64,000 nucleotides of DNA, from assembly GCA_016081115.2 (NCBI GenBank), contig CM071931.1, positions 13,338,284 through 13,402,283 of the forward strand, read 5' to 3'. The DNA is from Rehmannia glutinosa (lineage: Eukaryota > Streptophyta > Magnoliopsida > Lamiales > Orobanchaceae). The notes beneath the pieces are model-generated. The model saw only the letters and a list, made by a program, of their open reading frames with translations, searched no databases and was not told the DNA's origin. Shown here one piece after another: positions 47,250 through 59,775 of the stretch; the stretch's first letter is position 1, and each line of letters begins with the position of its first letter. Both the position numbers and the translations under genes were made by a program.

Positions 47250-48473
47250 CGCGAGTAAAGAGGAACGATCATTGGCTACGAATGAAGTCTACCTTATCGG
47301 CACCTCCACCAACAAGCCACCACTATTTGATTCCAAAAATTATACATTTTGGAAAGAAAGAATGAAATGTTATTTACAAAGTTGCGGGTTCGATATTTGG
47401 AGCATGGTCATTAATGGAGAATCCATCCCAATGAAAGACACACCTCACACCTCCAAAGTCCTCAAGGAGCTCAATGATGAAGAGAAGAGAATCATCTCTT
47501 TAAATGGTAAAGCTCTTAATATTATGTATTGTTCACTAACATCTTCGGAATATGATCATATTCTAGGAATTCGATCGGCACACGAAATATAGGGAAAGTT
47601 AGAAGCTATCTATGAAGTATATGCAAATGAAAGGAGCTATTCAAAAGCATCTACTTCTCAATTGGATACAACATCAAATCCAACAACATGGGATGGCTTC
47701 TTACAACTTCCGACGATGAAGAAGTCGAACAATGTCTTATGGGCATCGAAGAAGAAAACGAGGTACGCTTTAAACCTTCCACTTCTTATGATAATGAATT
47801 ACACAATAATTATAGTGATTTGCAAAATGATTTTGATGAGCTTCAAAATGAATTCCAAAGCTTACTCTTTAAATACAAAAATTTGAAAAAGGAATTCAAT
47901 GTTTTGAAAAATGATAAGGATAGTTTATTTACTTCCTATGAATCACTATCATGTGCTCACACCACCACACTTGATAAGGTTAGAATCCTTGAAAAGGAAA
48001 ATAGTACTCTTGTTGAGGATATTAATTGCATGAAAAATGATTTACTAAAATTCAACTTGAGTACCAATAAAATGACTAAAATTGTTGATAGTAGTGATAA
48101 TTTGAAACTAGGACTTGATTATAAGCTTAATGTTGTTAATCATATGAAAAAGAATCAAGTCTCTAAGCATATTGGTCATTATACTTCTAAAATTATTACT
48201 TGCTCTTATTGTAGTAAAAAGGGTCACACGGTTATTTCTTGTCGGGCTAGAAATAGCTCTAATTATTATTGGAGACCTAAAAATCTCAAAGCTAATCCCA
48301 AAGGACCCAAACACTTGAGGGTACCACAAAACAATGTCATATTAGGTACCCGACGGAATAACAATCAAAGAAAATTCATACCGCCAAGAAAACATCAAAT
48401 GACCATTTCATTTGATCAAATAAGAAGACAACATCACAATGAATCTCTAAGAGAAAGACACTATCAACAATGA
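47250..48473 (+). pseudogene. Copia-type gag with zinc knuckle (copy B)
   Basis: The N-terminal gag signature FDSKNYTFWKERMKCYL is followed by SEYDHILGIRSAHEI and a TAG near 47590, then the downstream frame from 47688: acidic DEEVEQCLMGIEEENE, a coiled coil (DLQNDFDELQNEFQSLLFKY and on) and the CCHC knuckle CSYCSKKGHTVISC near 48200. The central part of the usual UBN2-type domain is missing. After the TGA at 48473 the same frame continues with NPWKW-type repeats to about 48594. Probably a capsid-type protein in origin; it cannot be expressed as one chain as it stands. Confidence 0.75.
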
Positions 48474-49469
48474 GAAGGACACAATCCTTGGAAATGGAGC
48501 AATTGGAGAAGCTATCATCAACAAGATGATTTTCAAAGAGGAAGATATCATCAGCAATGGGAAAGACATAACCCATGGAAATGGCGTAATTAGTAAACCG
48601 TATCTCTCTATTTAAATATGCATTTTATTTTGTTACTATGCATGTTTTTGTACCTTTATTGTCAAAATGAGTTTTCAAATATTTATTTTTAAATTAAGGT
48701 CTTCAATAAATATTTTTTAAAAAGGGAGACCTTGTATGATGTTTTTAAAACTCTTGTGCATTTACTTAGACTAATGTGTTTTATTATCTCTTATGGATTT
48801 ATATAGCATAAGCATACTTGTGACATCTCATATTACTTTAGTCTACACTTTTACCATTATATTTTGTGCAAATATTGTTTAAGAATTGTGTAGGATATAT
48901 ATATCTTCATCAAGAAATGCATAAACTATGAAGGTACGTTCACTCATATTACTTTTACTTCAAACTCGATATTCTTCATGTCGTATAATTATGTGCATAT
49001 TTTTCAAACTTTTCAAAATATCTCTATTATGTGCCATTAAAAGGATTTTTCAATTTTTTGAAAGGCACTATTCACAAGATCGTGTTTTAAACCGAGTCTA
49101 TTATATTTTTTGGCTCGTACATATTGGATATAGTCTATGGTTACATTTTTTGCACGTTTTTAAAACTTTTGGGGTGAAAAATCAATTTTTGGAAAACTTT
49201 AGGAAATTACAGTCATGGAATCGATCAAATGAGGGGTCGATCGATCCGCATACATAGCATAGCGACCGGTCGAACACCCCTCCGACCGGTCGCCTTGAAG
49301 GTTTTTGTTTTTAAAAAACCCGTCTGTCTCATTTCAAAAATAGACTCAAAAATTCTCCCAAACCCTTTGCGCAATTTTCTTCTTTCTTTCACCCTAAAAT
49401 CTTCAATTCTTCATCAAATCTATCAATTTTTGGTGCTAATCTCCTCTATTTTGCAAGAATATTATATCT
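48474..49469 (+). other. Non-coding region between gag and second ORF (copy B)
   Basis: AT-rich, with GCGACCGGTCGAACACCCC and CCGACCGGTCGCC at 49260-49295, about 180 bp before the ATG at 49470. A pyrimidine-rich leader-like stretch follows. No protein-like frame. Confidence 0.5.
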
Positions 49470-50817
49470 ATGGCACCTCCAAGAGATTGTACCGGTCGCA
49501 ATCCAAAATCCAAGCGTAGAAGAGCTGAAGAGTGAACTTTGAATAATCGTCAAGACGAGGCCGAACAACGCAAAATTAGAGCTACCCAAAGGAATATGGC
49601 TCAAGAACATGATGAGAATCAAAATCCCCAACTTACCCGAGCCCCAATTGCCGAGCTCCACGGCACTATCTCACTCGACAATGCCCGTTGGGCCAAGAGT
49701 AAGAAATCTCTTATTCCTCAAGCTCCCCGTCCTGCAAATGTGTTTAATTTTGTCAATAAATATGCGGACTATTATTATGATAATTTGGATTTGAGCAATA
49801 AATCGATTGGCCGAACTAAGACATGTCGGTTTGGCACTTTTTTGGGAGAATATCCGACTATTAAGGAATTTTTTTAGCATCAAGAATGGATGTATTTATG
49901 GGAACATCCATTTGTTTTGTATGATGATAGTGTGATATTACATTTTTATGCGAATTTATGGATTGAATATGACGATCAAAGAAAGCCCATGGCTATGAAT
50001 TCGTTTGTTAAAGGTCGTCACTTTAGGTGGACTCCCAATGATATATGTCGGTTGTTGTACGTTCGGGAAGGAGGATGGGACTACTTTGGTTGCACTCATT
50101 GGAATGATGAAGTGTTTGGTGTCTCATTGGAAGAAATTAAAACTTATTTGGGTGTGTGACCGAATTATACGTTGTCGTCTATGACTTTTGAGCATCGCAT
50201 TATTTATACAATTGTAGCTTATTGCATTTGTGGAAAATCTGTAAAATTGCCGAGCAATATGGATTTCTTCTTGACATACAAAATCGCAAAAAGGGAATTG
50301 CTCAATTTTGGTGCAATTTTAATTCAATGCGTCATTGAGTCTATCACGCAGGGGAACAAGAAGTTTGCTATGGGAATTGGATTTGCAAACTTCTCTTGCA
50401 TTCGGGTTTCTACCGTCATCAATTTAATTCGAGATTATTCAAGATGACTTTAATATCGATAATATTTTACAAATTGTCCGAATGCGTAATAATATGCCTA
50501 TTCTCCCTACAAAGACGGCAAGAGGGAGACACCAAGGTTCTTCATCCCAAAATACTTATGATATCTTTGATGATGAGGAAGCCAAAAGATTGGCTTTGGG
50601 TGAAGGTCAAGGCAGTCCAGAGGGTAATATCGGTGCCCAAGCTTCCCAAGAGTACTATCAAGCCCAACTCGACGAGCAAAGGCTCAACTATGAGGTTCCT
50701 AGAACTAGTCACGAGGAGTTAAGGCAAGAAAACTCCAAGCTCAAAAAGTCGGTTGGAAAGTTGAAGAAGTTCATCAAAGACCTCCTCCCTAACGCTTGCT
50801 TCTCTTCCGATGAATAG
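49470..50817 (+). pseudogene. Second ORF: plant transposon protein-like with coiled coil (copy B)
   Basis: Starts MAPPRDCTGRNPKSKRRRAE; a TGA follows at once and the same frame continues TLNNRQDEAEQRKIRATQRN. The core has FLGEYPTIKEFF, HFYANLW and VKGRHFRWTPNDICRLL. The TGA after TYLGV (50157-50159) is shared with copy A. Private changes here are an altered stretch with a TAG near 49872-49884 and indels near 50375-50430. The C-terminal coiled coil is as in copy A. The resemblance is to the putative plant transposon protein/Athila ORF1 group; the role is unknown, and the position replaces pol. Confidence 0.6.
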
Positions 50818-52041
50818 TGATGCCTTTATTGTTCTATCATGCTTTATTTTCATGTCTTTTCTTTAAAAGTTGTAATGAACTATTTTGACTACTTCTCTTA
50901 TCTTGCTAATGATATTTGGTTGTTTGTGTTTCTAAGGGAATGAACTAGCAAGAGTGCTAGTAACAAGTGATTGCTTATGGTTCTTGTTGACTATGGTTTT
51001 GATGGGGTATTTGATGGTAAAAATACTCTTATTTATGCATGATGGCATTGTTTGATGTTTAAGTTGGTTATTGATGAAGTACTTGATGGTAAAAGTGCTT
51101 CTTTAATTTTTGCTTGGTGGCATTTGTAATGCCTTTCTTATATTACTTAGTTGGATAAAACTAATCTCAATTGGGTTGAACTCTTGATACTATGCTCATA
51201 TATTGATATTGTGATGATATTCGTATATTGGTGTGATGTATATGATGATTGTATGACGTATTATTGCATTTGGTGATGAAACAATTTGGCTTGGTCTTCT
51301 TTTACAAAGGGCTATATACATCTTTATTATTTGACGCCTTGCCAAGTGTTCGATAATATGTTTCAAAGAAAAATTCATCACCTACATGATTCTCTCAATT
51401 TGAAAAGTCTTACAATTCTATAGAGATCATGTTTTATCGTTCAAATGAGCTTTTGCAAATCAAATGATCATCTTTTCCCCTTTTTATTTGGGATTTAAGC
51501 TTCAATGTTCAAAATGCTCGATAAATCGATTATAATTGTGCACTTTTAATATGATGTTTTTATCGTGCTAACATTCTTTTTGATGATTCCAAAGGGGGAG
51601 AAACAGGTTATAAGCTCATTAGCTCAAAGAAGCTAAAATAAGCTCACAAAAGAAGCTATAAGCTATGGCTCTTTAAAGCCAAAAGCTATGGATATAAACT
51701 AGTCCGTTGGATAATTCTTGGACTTATGATACTTTTTTAATGGTTATCTTTGACAGGGAGATCTTCTAAGCTCTTGATTTTTTGGTTACATTGTAAAAGC
51801 TAAGCTTTTAGCTTTTATATGGTTGCTTATTTAGTTATCTTGATGTGCATGTTGATAGGGGGAGCTTTTGCAAAAATATTTTGAAAATCTTTACTCCCTT
51901 CCTTGTGGTTATTTTGTTTGAAAATTTGTTGCTTCAAACGGCTAGTTATCTTTTACCGGAAAATTCATTTTTGCTTTCAAAATCGACCTCTTAAAATTTC
52001 TTACAATTGTTTTGGTTTGTAATCATAAAAAAGGGAGAGAT
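50818..52041 (+). other. 3' non-coding part of inner element (copy B)
   Basis: Matches 14595-15816. Short repeats and hairpins built on AAGCTATAAGCT; ends in AAAAAAGGGAGAGAT, the polypurine tract. Confidence 0.5.
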
Positions 52042-53347
52042 TGTTTGATAAATATTTTTATCATGATTTTGATGATTTTGTTTTAAAGTGTTTTTACACC
52101 AAAACAATGTTTCAAATGTTGTCCAAATACTCCCGATCGATTTAAAATGTTTTTACCAATGTTTCGGAGTATTTATTGAAGTTTATTTTTGATAAAAATT
52201 GGACAACACTTCTGTCTCGTGTTGGACTGGTCGCCCTGTACCTGAAGTTGAGTTTTGAAATAGAAAAGAGACAAATCAACTTTTCGCTGAGGTCGATCGA
52301 TCGACCTGGAGGTCGACTAGTGTGGTCGACCGATGCCTGAAGAGTTACATTCTTCTTTGTATTGTTTTTGCATTGAGCCCAACCGGTCCAACACAGGTGC
52401 GACTAGTCGGACCCCATAGAGACCGGTCGCCCTGTGTAAATATTCAGTGTTTTCTATATTTTCTCATTTCTACGCGACCGGTCGCCCTATCGTTTTGACA
52501 GCCAAATTCTAGCCGTTGACAGCAGACAATTCTTCCTTAATTTGTGGGATTGAATTCTAACAGCTATATTCTTGATTTTAATTATATTTTTCTGTAGATT
52601 TTCAATCCCCGAGAGGAGCCTATCCATGACCATATCCTATAAATAAAGGAAGTTTTGGAGCAACAAGAAAAATAAAATTGAGATACAACACAACAAGATA
52701 CACTCAAGCAAATACTTGTTCTTCATTTTCTATATTCTTGTTGTAATAGCCTAAGGTCTTACACTTTCACATTGTGAGGTCTAGGCTTGATTCTTGATTA
52801 CACTTGCACTCAAAGTTATATTATTCATTATCGAGTTGTAATCTTGAATTTATGGTCATCATTCAACACAAGATATCCTTGTGAGTGTTCTTGTGGTAAG
52901 AACACACTTGGGTGATCTAGGTGTTAGGTGCAAAAAGATTGTGGTAATCTTCTTATTGAAGAGTTTGGTGCTCTTTGAGGTGTTGAAGAATATGGTGTTC
53001 TTCAAGGTTGAAGATTATGGTAATCTTCACAAGGTGCCGTTGAAGATTGTGGTAATCTTCAAGAGAGGTTGCGGTGATCTCCAAAGAGGTGTTGTAAGGT
53101 GATATTGTATTAATTATAGTAATTAATAAAATCCTTTTTTTCCTTTTTGAAATCCATCCCGGAGATACTGGGGTGGTAGAGGATTAGGCCCTAGGTGGTT
53201 GAACCTTTATAAATCGACGCGTGTTATTTGCTTCCCGCACCTTCATACTTGTCTTGGCTTGTTTGATTCGAAAAGAGGGCATAATCGAGAAAATTGAGAT
53301 AATCTATTCACCCTCCCTCTAGATTATCGTAGCCGCTTGGACTTACA
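52042..53347 (+). repeat. Inner element 3' LTR (copy B)
   Basis: Homologous to 45849-47207 but visibly diverged. Palindrome cluster 52220-52490, TATAAATA at 52638-52645, stem repeats 52935-53080, end GGACTTACA. Confidence 0.85.
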
Positions 53348-53585
53348 CATTTCTCCTTCCCCACATTTTTCATTTTCCATACCATTTTATAGTTTTATGT
53401 GACTAATTTCTAGCATTAATTTCTCATTCACTCGGAATTGGTTTTGAGAAATTCAAAATGCTATTCTCATCTACTCTCTTAGTAGAATTTTTACAAATAA
53501 TTTAATTCTATTTTTCACTAATGAAAATCATTTAATTATTTGGTCAAAATTGGGTCAACACCAATTTTACCAAACAATTCCAACA
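53348..53585 (-). repeat. Outer copia LTR, left copy, second fragment (copy B)
   Basis: Duplicated CATTT then the LTR remainder to CCAAACAATTCCAACA at 53585, followed by the minus-strand polypurine tract (ATCCCCCACATG). Confidence 0.8.
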
Positions 53586-54863
53586 ATCCCCCACATGAAT
53601 GAAATTAATGCATGCGTGTATGCAGATTCGCTTGAAAGTCTCGGTGAACTGTTATGGCATCAGGATAGGTAGCTTGCGTCTTTGAACCTTCCTTAGTAAA
53701 ATACTATCAGATTTACTGGCTGCTTAGTGACGCGATGTCTTAAACTACTCAACCGTTTGTATAAACCGAGACAACAGTACTTACACAATAACAATTCTAA
53801 CACTTGTTGTTCTCACGTTGTGTCTATTTTGGCCCTGGACCATATCTTAGATTCATAAGTATTTCTTTGAAGCGGTCATTACTTCTCGCTTATATAGGTG
53901 ATCTCCTATTGAAGAGTATCCTGTCATACTCCACCTTTCGGTATAGGAATCATTAAATGTCTTAAACTTAACCTCACCACATTCAGCAGGTTTTCATTTA
54001 CTTGGAAGTTTCGAGAATGAGCTAACACATTTTTCAAGTGTTCAACTGAACATTTATAAGTTAGTTGTCCCATTGAACCAAGGTCTTGGGATCTGCAATT
54101 CTATGAATATTCTTTAATTTGTGGATTTTAAACCCATTCCCCTTAACAATTTATACAATTGATCTTGATTTATGCCTTTTTTCTAAGCGGACCCGCAAGG
54201 TTTTTCTTTGACTTCACGTAGTCAACCGAAATAACCCTATTCGAGATCAACTATTTATTGGTGTTATGTCTACGACAAAAATGTCTAGACTTACCTCTTT
54301 CCTTTGCAAGAAAGGACACATTTAATAAATGCAATATTTCTTGATTTAATGATCGTACCATCATTAATATCATGAATGCTGAATTTATTTACTTGGGTGC
54401 TTCTACTTTAGCCAAAGCACCCCCACACTTCAAGGTATTATCCTTTATGTGGTTTGCTAAAGTAAAGCTTCCCCTTCCAACTTCTGGTTTCTTTGTTTAA
54501 CACAAGATTATCTAAAACTTCTATGTCTCTTGGCTATTTTGCTTTTATTATATTAGAACATTGTCCCAATAATCTAGTTAGAATCTCGTTCAAACAGATT
54601 TCAGACCTTAGTTCCAACAATTCCATTAACACCTTTTACAAGGTGTGTAACCTTTGATGTTAACACATCTTTAGTAACACTTCGGATTTAACTTGATAGT
54701 GTGTCTACCTATAGTGTTACAACACTTTGGGTAACACTTCATGCAATTGTGGTTTTTGGTCCCACAACACTTTTGACAACACCTTCTGTTACATTTAAAA
54801 ATGCAACAGAAACTCTACTGATGTTCCATAAAAGTGTGGTCACACCCCCACATTTGCAGATTT
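53586..54863 (-). other. Outer copia 3' region with pol C-terminal scrap (copy B)
   Basis: Counterpart of 17355-18633, with the pol tail scrap at about 54160-54300 and otherwise non-coding sequence. Confidence 0.6.
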
Positions 54864-55459
54864 CTATTTGGAATCCCGGTTGTCTTTCTCAATCCAAAGT
54901 CGAACTATCAAATCCTCAAGCCCCATTTCCTTTCGCTTGTGCTTGAGGTAGTTCTTAAAATCTTTCTATGATGGCGGTAATTTCTCGATAATCGCACCAC
55001 TTGGAATGACTCACTCAGAATCATTCCTTCAGACACTAAGTCGTGAAGTATGATATGTATTTCTTGCACGTGGCTGATCACCGTCTTGGTGTCAACCATC
55101 TTATAATCCAGAAATTTATCGACTATAAATTTCTTTGTCTGCCTCATCTTCCGTTTTGTACTTCTTCTCCAAAGAGTCCTACAACTCTTTGGATGTTTTG
55201 AACGAACTATAAACATTGTAGAGGGTGTCTTCTAGCCCGTTCAAATTGTAGTTCCGATACAGAAAATTATTGTTATGCCAAGCATCCACAGTGATTCTCG
55301 GGTGGTTGTCGGATTCTTCATCGCCAATGGTAGGAGGGTCTTCCTTCAGAAAATGGGACAGACCCAAAATCGCCACGTAGAAACAACATCTTTTGTTGTC
55401 AACGTTTGAAGTCAACACCGAGAACTTCGACGGTTTCTCGTGTGGCGGTGCAACACCAT
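54864..55459 (-). pseudogene. Outer copia gag, broken, minus strand (copy B)
   Basis: Minus-strand gag with the same conserved segments as 18634-19232 (TVDAWHNNNFLYRNYNLNGL, FIVDKFLDYKMVDTKTVISH) and the shared stop after SFKTSKEL. The N terminus and the KYKTED segment are more scrambled than in copy A, in CG-containing stretches. Confidence 0.72.
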
Positions 55460-55518
55460 CGAGTGAACGAAATCAAGCCTTCGTCTTGAAAACGAAACGT
55501 ATTTTTCGTCTTTGCGAT

Positions 55519-56600
55519 TGTTGGGTAAAAATGAAGGTTTCTTGTTTTTGAAATGGCAATGTGTATGGATAGTTGGCTTAGTTGAGGCATGTATTAGATA
55601 CAATCTCCGCAAGATGAAAACGCCCGTATACAAAATGCTTACGATTTGGAGCTCATCCCTAAGATACAACGACTTTTCTATTTCGAATTTACAACACTTG
55701 TAAACTCGAAACTATAGTGAACAACAAAGAGTGTTTGAAACTTTCAAGCTTTGAAGGAAGGAATGTCAATATGTTGTAATGCAAATGACTCGATTTAGGC
55801 TGATGATTTCGTTAAGTTTTTCGTATGTAATTTCAACTGCAGGAGGTTCTTATTTATAGGCATCAGGTGCCCGTATGGAAAGATCATGTATTTTGGCTCG
55901 AAAAGACATGTTTACAAAATAACATGTACATCATCTGTTCACTTTCGTGATCGACGCGACGATTTGGTGCACGGCCGTGCGTGTGCCCGTGCTTGATGCG
56001 AATGAAATGACAAAGTTTCGACTTGATGCACGACCCCGACGACGGTCGTGCGTCCGCCGTGCTTGGATGTGAAGCACTTGATTGAAATTCTTTAATTAAT
56101 TAATTAAAATTAATTGTAAAGATTTTTTGTCCAAAAATAAGGGCCTTGAAGCCCAAGCCCAAGCCCAAGCCCCACGACTCGAAGGTCGGGCGGCCAGCCG
56201 AAGAGCCGGCCGGCGTAAGACGCCGCGCGTGTGTGTTTTAATCAAACCCACAAGCATGTAGGTCCTTACTCCTTTAAAAATTGGGTGGCCCCAAAGGCCC
56301 AAACCCATAAGTCCAACTTGAGATTTATAAAGTGAGCAAACTTTGTCTCCTCTTCCTATGTGGGATGGAGCATTTCTCCTTCCCCACATTTTCCATTTTC
56401 CATACCATTTTCTAGTTTTAAGTGGCTAACTTCTAGCATTAATTTCTCATTCACTCGGAATTGATATTCCAAATGTTATTCTCATCTACTCTCTTAGTAG
56501 AATTTTTACAAATAATTTAATTCTATTTTTCACTAATGAAAAATACTTAATTATTTGGTCAAAATCGGGTCAACGCACATTTTACCAAACAATTCCAACA
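55519..56600 (-). repeat. Outer copia LTR, right copy (copy B)
   Basis: Counterpart of 19293-20374. CG-rich tracts at 55930-56060 and 56175-56230 read very differently from copy A. Confidence 0.8.
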
Positions 56601-56714
56601 AAAGTTTCTTAATTTTTTTTCTATTTGAAAATTAAAAAAAATCATTTTTTACTCATGTGAAACAAATATCAACTTATTTTTATTTTGAATTGATATTTTA
56701 CTTCTTTTCATTCA

Positions 56715-57372
56715 TTAGACCATCTACAACAGTTTGCACCATTTTAGTGCGACAATCTACATTCCATCTCCAACAACATTTTAGTACGAAAATATACATT
56801 TCATCTCCAGCAGTTTGCAGTAAATTTTGCATAAAAAAAGGAATATTCCATTTTAGTGCATATTTTCATACACTAAAATCATTAATTCAAAAAAACAAAA
56901 AAAATAGTGCAACTACAGCGTTGTGATATTTCTGGCGCAAAGCTGTTCACATCTTCAAAATGGCACAGACTTTTCCGCAGTGGGAAGCAAGTTTCTGCTC
57001 AAAATTAAAGATATATTATCCTCGTGGAGACAAGGACGAATCCAGGAATTTTTTACAATGGGGGCACAAAATCAACGTAATTGTAAACTACATCAAAAAT
57101 AATAAACGGGAGCACATTTTATTTTTTACCTATTAATAGTTTAAAATATATAATAATAGTAAAAAAAATTCATTAAAAATAATTAGATGGATGCACTTTT
57201 TTTTTAACATAATTAATATACAACTTTTAAAAATAAATACTAAATTTTTAAAAGATTTATCAACCCAAAAAAACTATTTAAAAGACAAGAAAAAATTAAA
57301 AGAAAAATTTTATGGGGGCACGTGCCCCCATAATAAGAAACGTAAATCCGTCTCTGCGTGGAGACACTCTTA
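56715..57372. mobile_element. Tourist-like element with nested hAT MITE (copy B)
   Basis: Body 56718-57369 between TTA copies; same imperfect ends as 20494-21141. The CG-containing stretch near 56815 differs from copy A. Confidence 0.4.
57023..57364. mobile_element. hAT-like MITE, 326 bp (copy B)
   Basis: Body 57031-57356 with CAAGGACGAATCC / AAATCCGTCTCTG ends and CGTGGAGA duplications at 57023-57030 and 57357-57364. Confidence 0.7.
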
Positions 57373-57410
57373 GACCTTAGTATCTCATTTTTAAAACTAC
57401 TCACATATCG

Positions 57411-57583
57411 CGAATTTTCGGTTTTGCGGATCTTTCTCTGAGCACTAGACTTGATAAAGATCTACTATTCACACGTTTATCTTGGTGTGTGGATGTCAAC
57501 CTGCATTATAAGTGTCCCAAGGACATGCAGTGCTAATCAAGTCTAGTGCTCCGGATGTAGCATCTACAAAACCCGAATTTTCG
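57411..57583. repeat. Uninterrupted inverted repeat (copy B)
   Basis: CGAATTTTCGGTTTTGC at the left pairs with ACCCGAATTTTCG at the right; GAGCACTAGACTTG and CAAGTCTAGTGCTC pair inside. Corresponds to 21183-22411 without the hAT-like insertion. Confidence 0.6.
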
Positions 57584-57999
57584 ACAAAAAATCATATAAG
57601 TAAGTGATTTTTATTTTTATAACTTATATAATATACATCAGAACATAATTAATCCAAATCATTCTTAATTTTAAAGAAATATCTAATAAAGTATATTCAA
57701 CTTAAAAACAGAAAAATAAATTTGAAAATGACACACAATCTTCCATCTCAACAACTCGTTAAGCCATAGGGTAAATGTGTCAGTAATGAATGAAATGCCA
57801 ATTTGAGATCTAAATCTGGAACTTCGATTCCACGCGATACAGATTAGAGTTACACATTTCTGCACCCATACACCGCAATTTTCACACACTCGCATGATTT
57901 CACACACTCTTTCTCGACTTCACAAGAAAAAAACCTCCGTTTCTTTGTAGCTTACTTTAGACGCTTAACTCGCCCGATCCGAATTCAGATCCATCGCTG
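57584..57999 (+). promoter_or_regulatory. TM9SF promoter region and leader exon 1 (copy B)
   Basis: Matches 22412-22827. The leader exon is inferred to end ATCGCTG at 57999 before the donor GTACGTTT. No clear TATA box. Confidence 0.4.
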
Positions 58000-59697
58000 G
58001 TACGTTTATCTCGACGCCCTTCGTACGAGTATACTTGCATACGGGTATTGGTATGTTCGGATGTGGATTTCACTAGCCTGAAGCTCTTTTTTGATTTCTT
58101 TTTTTTTTGTTTGTAATTTTAGTTTTTAATTTGTTTATCTGTGGTTCTCACATTCTTTGTGATGAATTGAGTTGTATGCCAATTGTCTGCTGTTGTAACG
58201 CTTGATTTGAATTGGTTTTTGGGACGGTGTTGTAGATCTATGGAAGGACTGGTTCTTCTGGTTAATAGTTTTAGGGTTAGTGTTGAGAATTTAAGCAATC
58301 TTATTTTTGAGCTTTTCATAGAATTACGGTTTCTGTTTTTTCGTTCATGTGTATGCTTGTTTCGAATATGATTTTGGGTTTTCTGTCTGTGCATTTTATG
58401 GTAAGTAAACTAGAGATTGATTGGGTATCTGTAGGTTGGCAAATGTCTGTTCTGTATAAGTTGTTTGATATTTAATGATCTCCGCTTCTTGTTGTTTTGA
58501 GTTTCTGCTCATTAAGTTGGAAAGGATGGTGATATAGTGAAGTTCATTTCACATTTGGAGGTCGTTGAGCTTATATATGTAACTCTGTTTGTCCTATTGT
58601 TATTGATACATTTGTTAAATTGCGCAGTCGAACATTAATTTTTGACATTGTGTACATGTACTGCACTAATATATTTAATTTTCATTTTTATGTAAAAATG
58701 CAATGTCATATGGTATTTTTTTTTTTTAATGCTCTATGTTTGGAAGGAAAAAAGACAAAGTAGATTTTCACTGGTTAATGGCTGATTTTAGCTTTAATTA
58801 TTGGAGGCAGTACAGTACTAAGTCACTGTTTCCAAGCTGCAGTGTCATTTTCTTTTTTCTTCTAGTGTTTTGTGTATTTCGGGTCAATTTGCTGGTTAGT
58901 GAAGGTTTTTAACTTTAATTATTGGATGGCGGTGATTACGTAACTGGTGCTTACGTAGTTACGTTACACCCTTGACTTTCCTTTGTGTTTCACTAAATTG
59001 AGTTCCATGTCAGTTGTTTAATATGTTGTTTGATCATAGTCACACTATTTTTGTTCAAATGTATACTTCGGAGGGAGTAAAGGGACTGGATTTTCAGTAG
59101 CATAACTAACAGTCTAACATGGTAAGCTTTGCAGTTTATTAGTTTGAGGATCTAACAATTCATACTCAAGGACGATAATGGATTTGGTTTTTGCTAATCA
59201 TTCATTAAACATTGGAATTAGGTGACGCATACGAAACATCAGATAATAACCATTTTTACAAGTTTACCTATTCATGTGGATACTGGTACAGGCATAACAT
59301 TGTTTGGACAAAAGTATGATACCGAAATTTGCAAGATCTTTGTGAGGCTTCCTGTGTATTGTGAGGAGTCGCAACTTTTTAATAATATGTTAATGTTACT
59401 ATGTTAGTACCTGTCATTTTTGCCTAACTTAACGGGAAGTTAATCATGCTCAGCAGTTGCTAAATAAGCAGCAGAATCCTACTTATTAGTATCACACGCT
59501 AATGTTATCTATAGTACGTTTCTATTGGTAGGACTCCATTGTTGATAACTAAACTAAGTGGTATGTTCTAGTGAATAAATGTTTATAAATCTTTATTGTG
59601 GCCTGAAAGCCCTTGAGCATGACTTAATATGTGACACTTCAGTCTTGAATTTCATTTAGAAAGTAGTACACTAATTGTACAAATTTTCCTTTTGCAG
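58000..59697 (+). other. TM9SF 5' leader intron (copy B)
   Basis: Donor GTACGT at 58000, acceptor TTTTGCAG ending at 59697, 78 nt before the ATG. T-rich, without a protein-like frame. Confidence 0.55.
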
Positions 59698-59775
59698 GAC
59701 TGGTTTTTATATGCCATCAATTTAACTTTGTGTAGCTGGTTTGAGAACATTTCTTTGCCTTCCTTCTATTGAACA

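Larger units (their letters stand above)
45849..53347 (+). mobile_element. Inner non-autonomous LTR retrotransposon with gag plus a novel ORF (copy B)
   Basis: Target duplication CATTT at 45844-45848 and 53348-53352. LTRs 45849-47207 and 52042-53347; primer site TGGTATCAAAG at 47210-47220; purine tract AAAAAAGGGAGAGAT just before 52042. Gag about 47250-48473, second frame 49470-50817, and no pol. This copy preserves the CGACCGGTCG palindromes and the purine tract better than copy A. Confidence 0.87.
45006..56600 (-). mobile_element. Outer Ty1/copia LTR element, internally deleted (copy B)
   Basis: Flanked by AAAGT at 45001-45005 and 56601-56605. The left LTR is split (45006-45848 plus 53353-53585); the right LTR is 55519-56600 and ends CAATTCCAACA. 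The gag remnant is 54864-55459 (minus) and the pol tail scrap about 54160-54300. Same structure and same internal deletion as in copy A. Confidence 0.85.
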
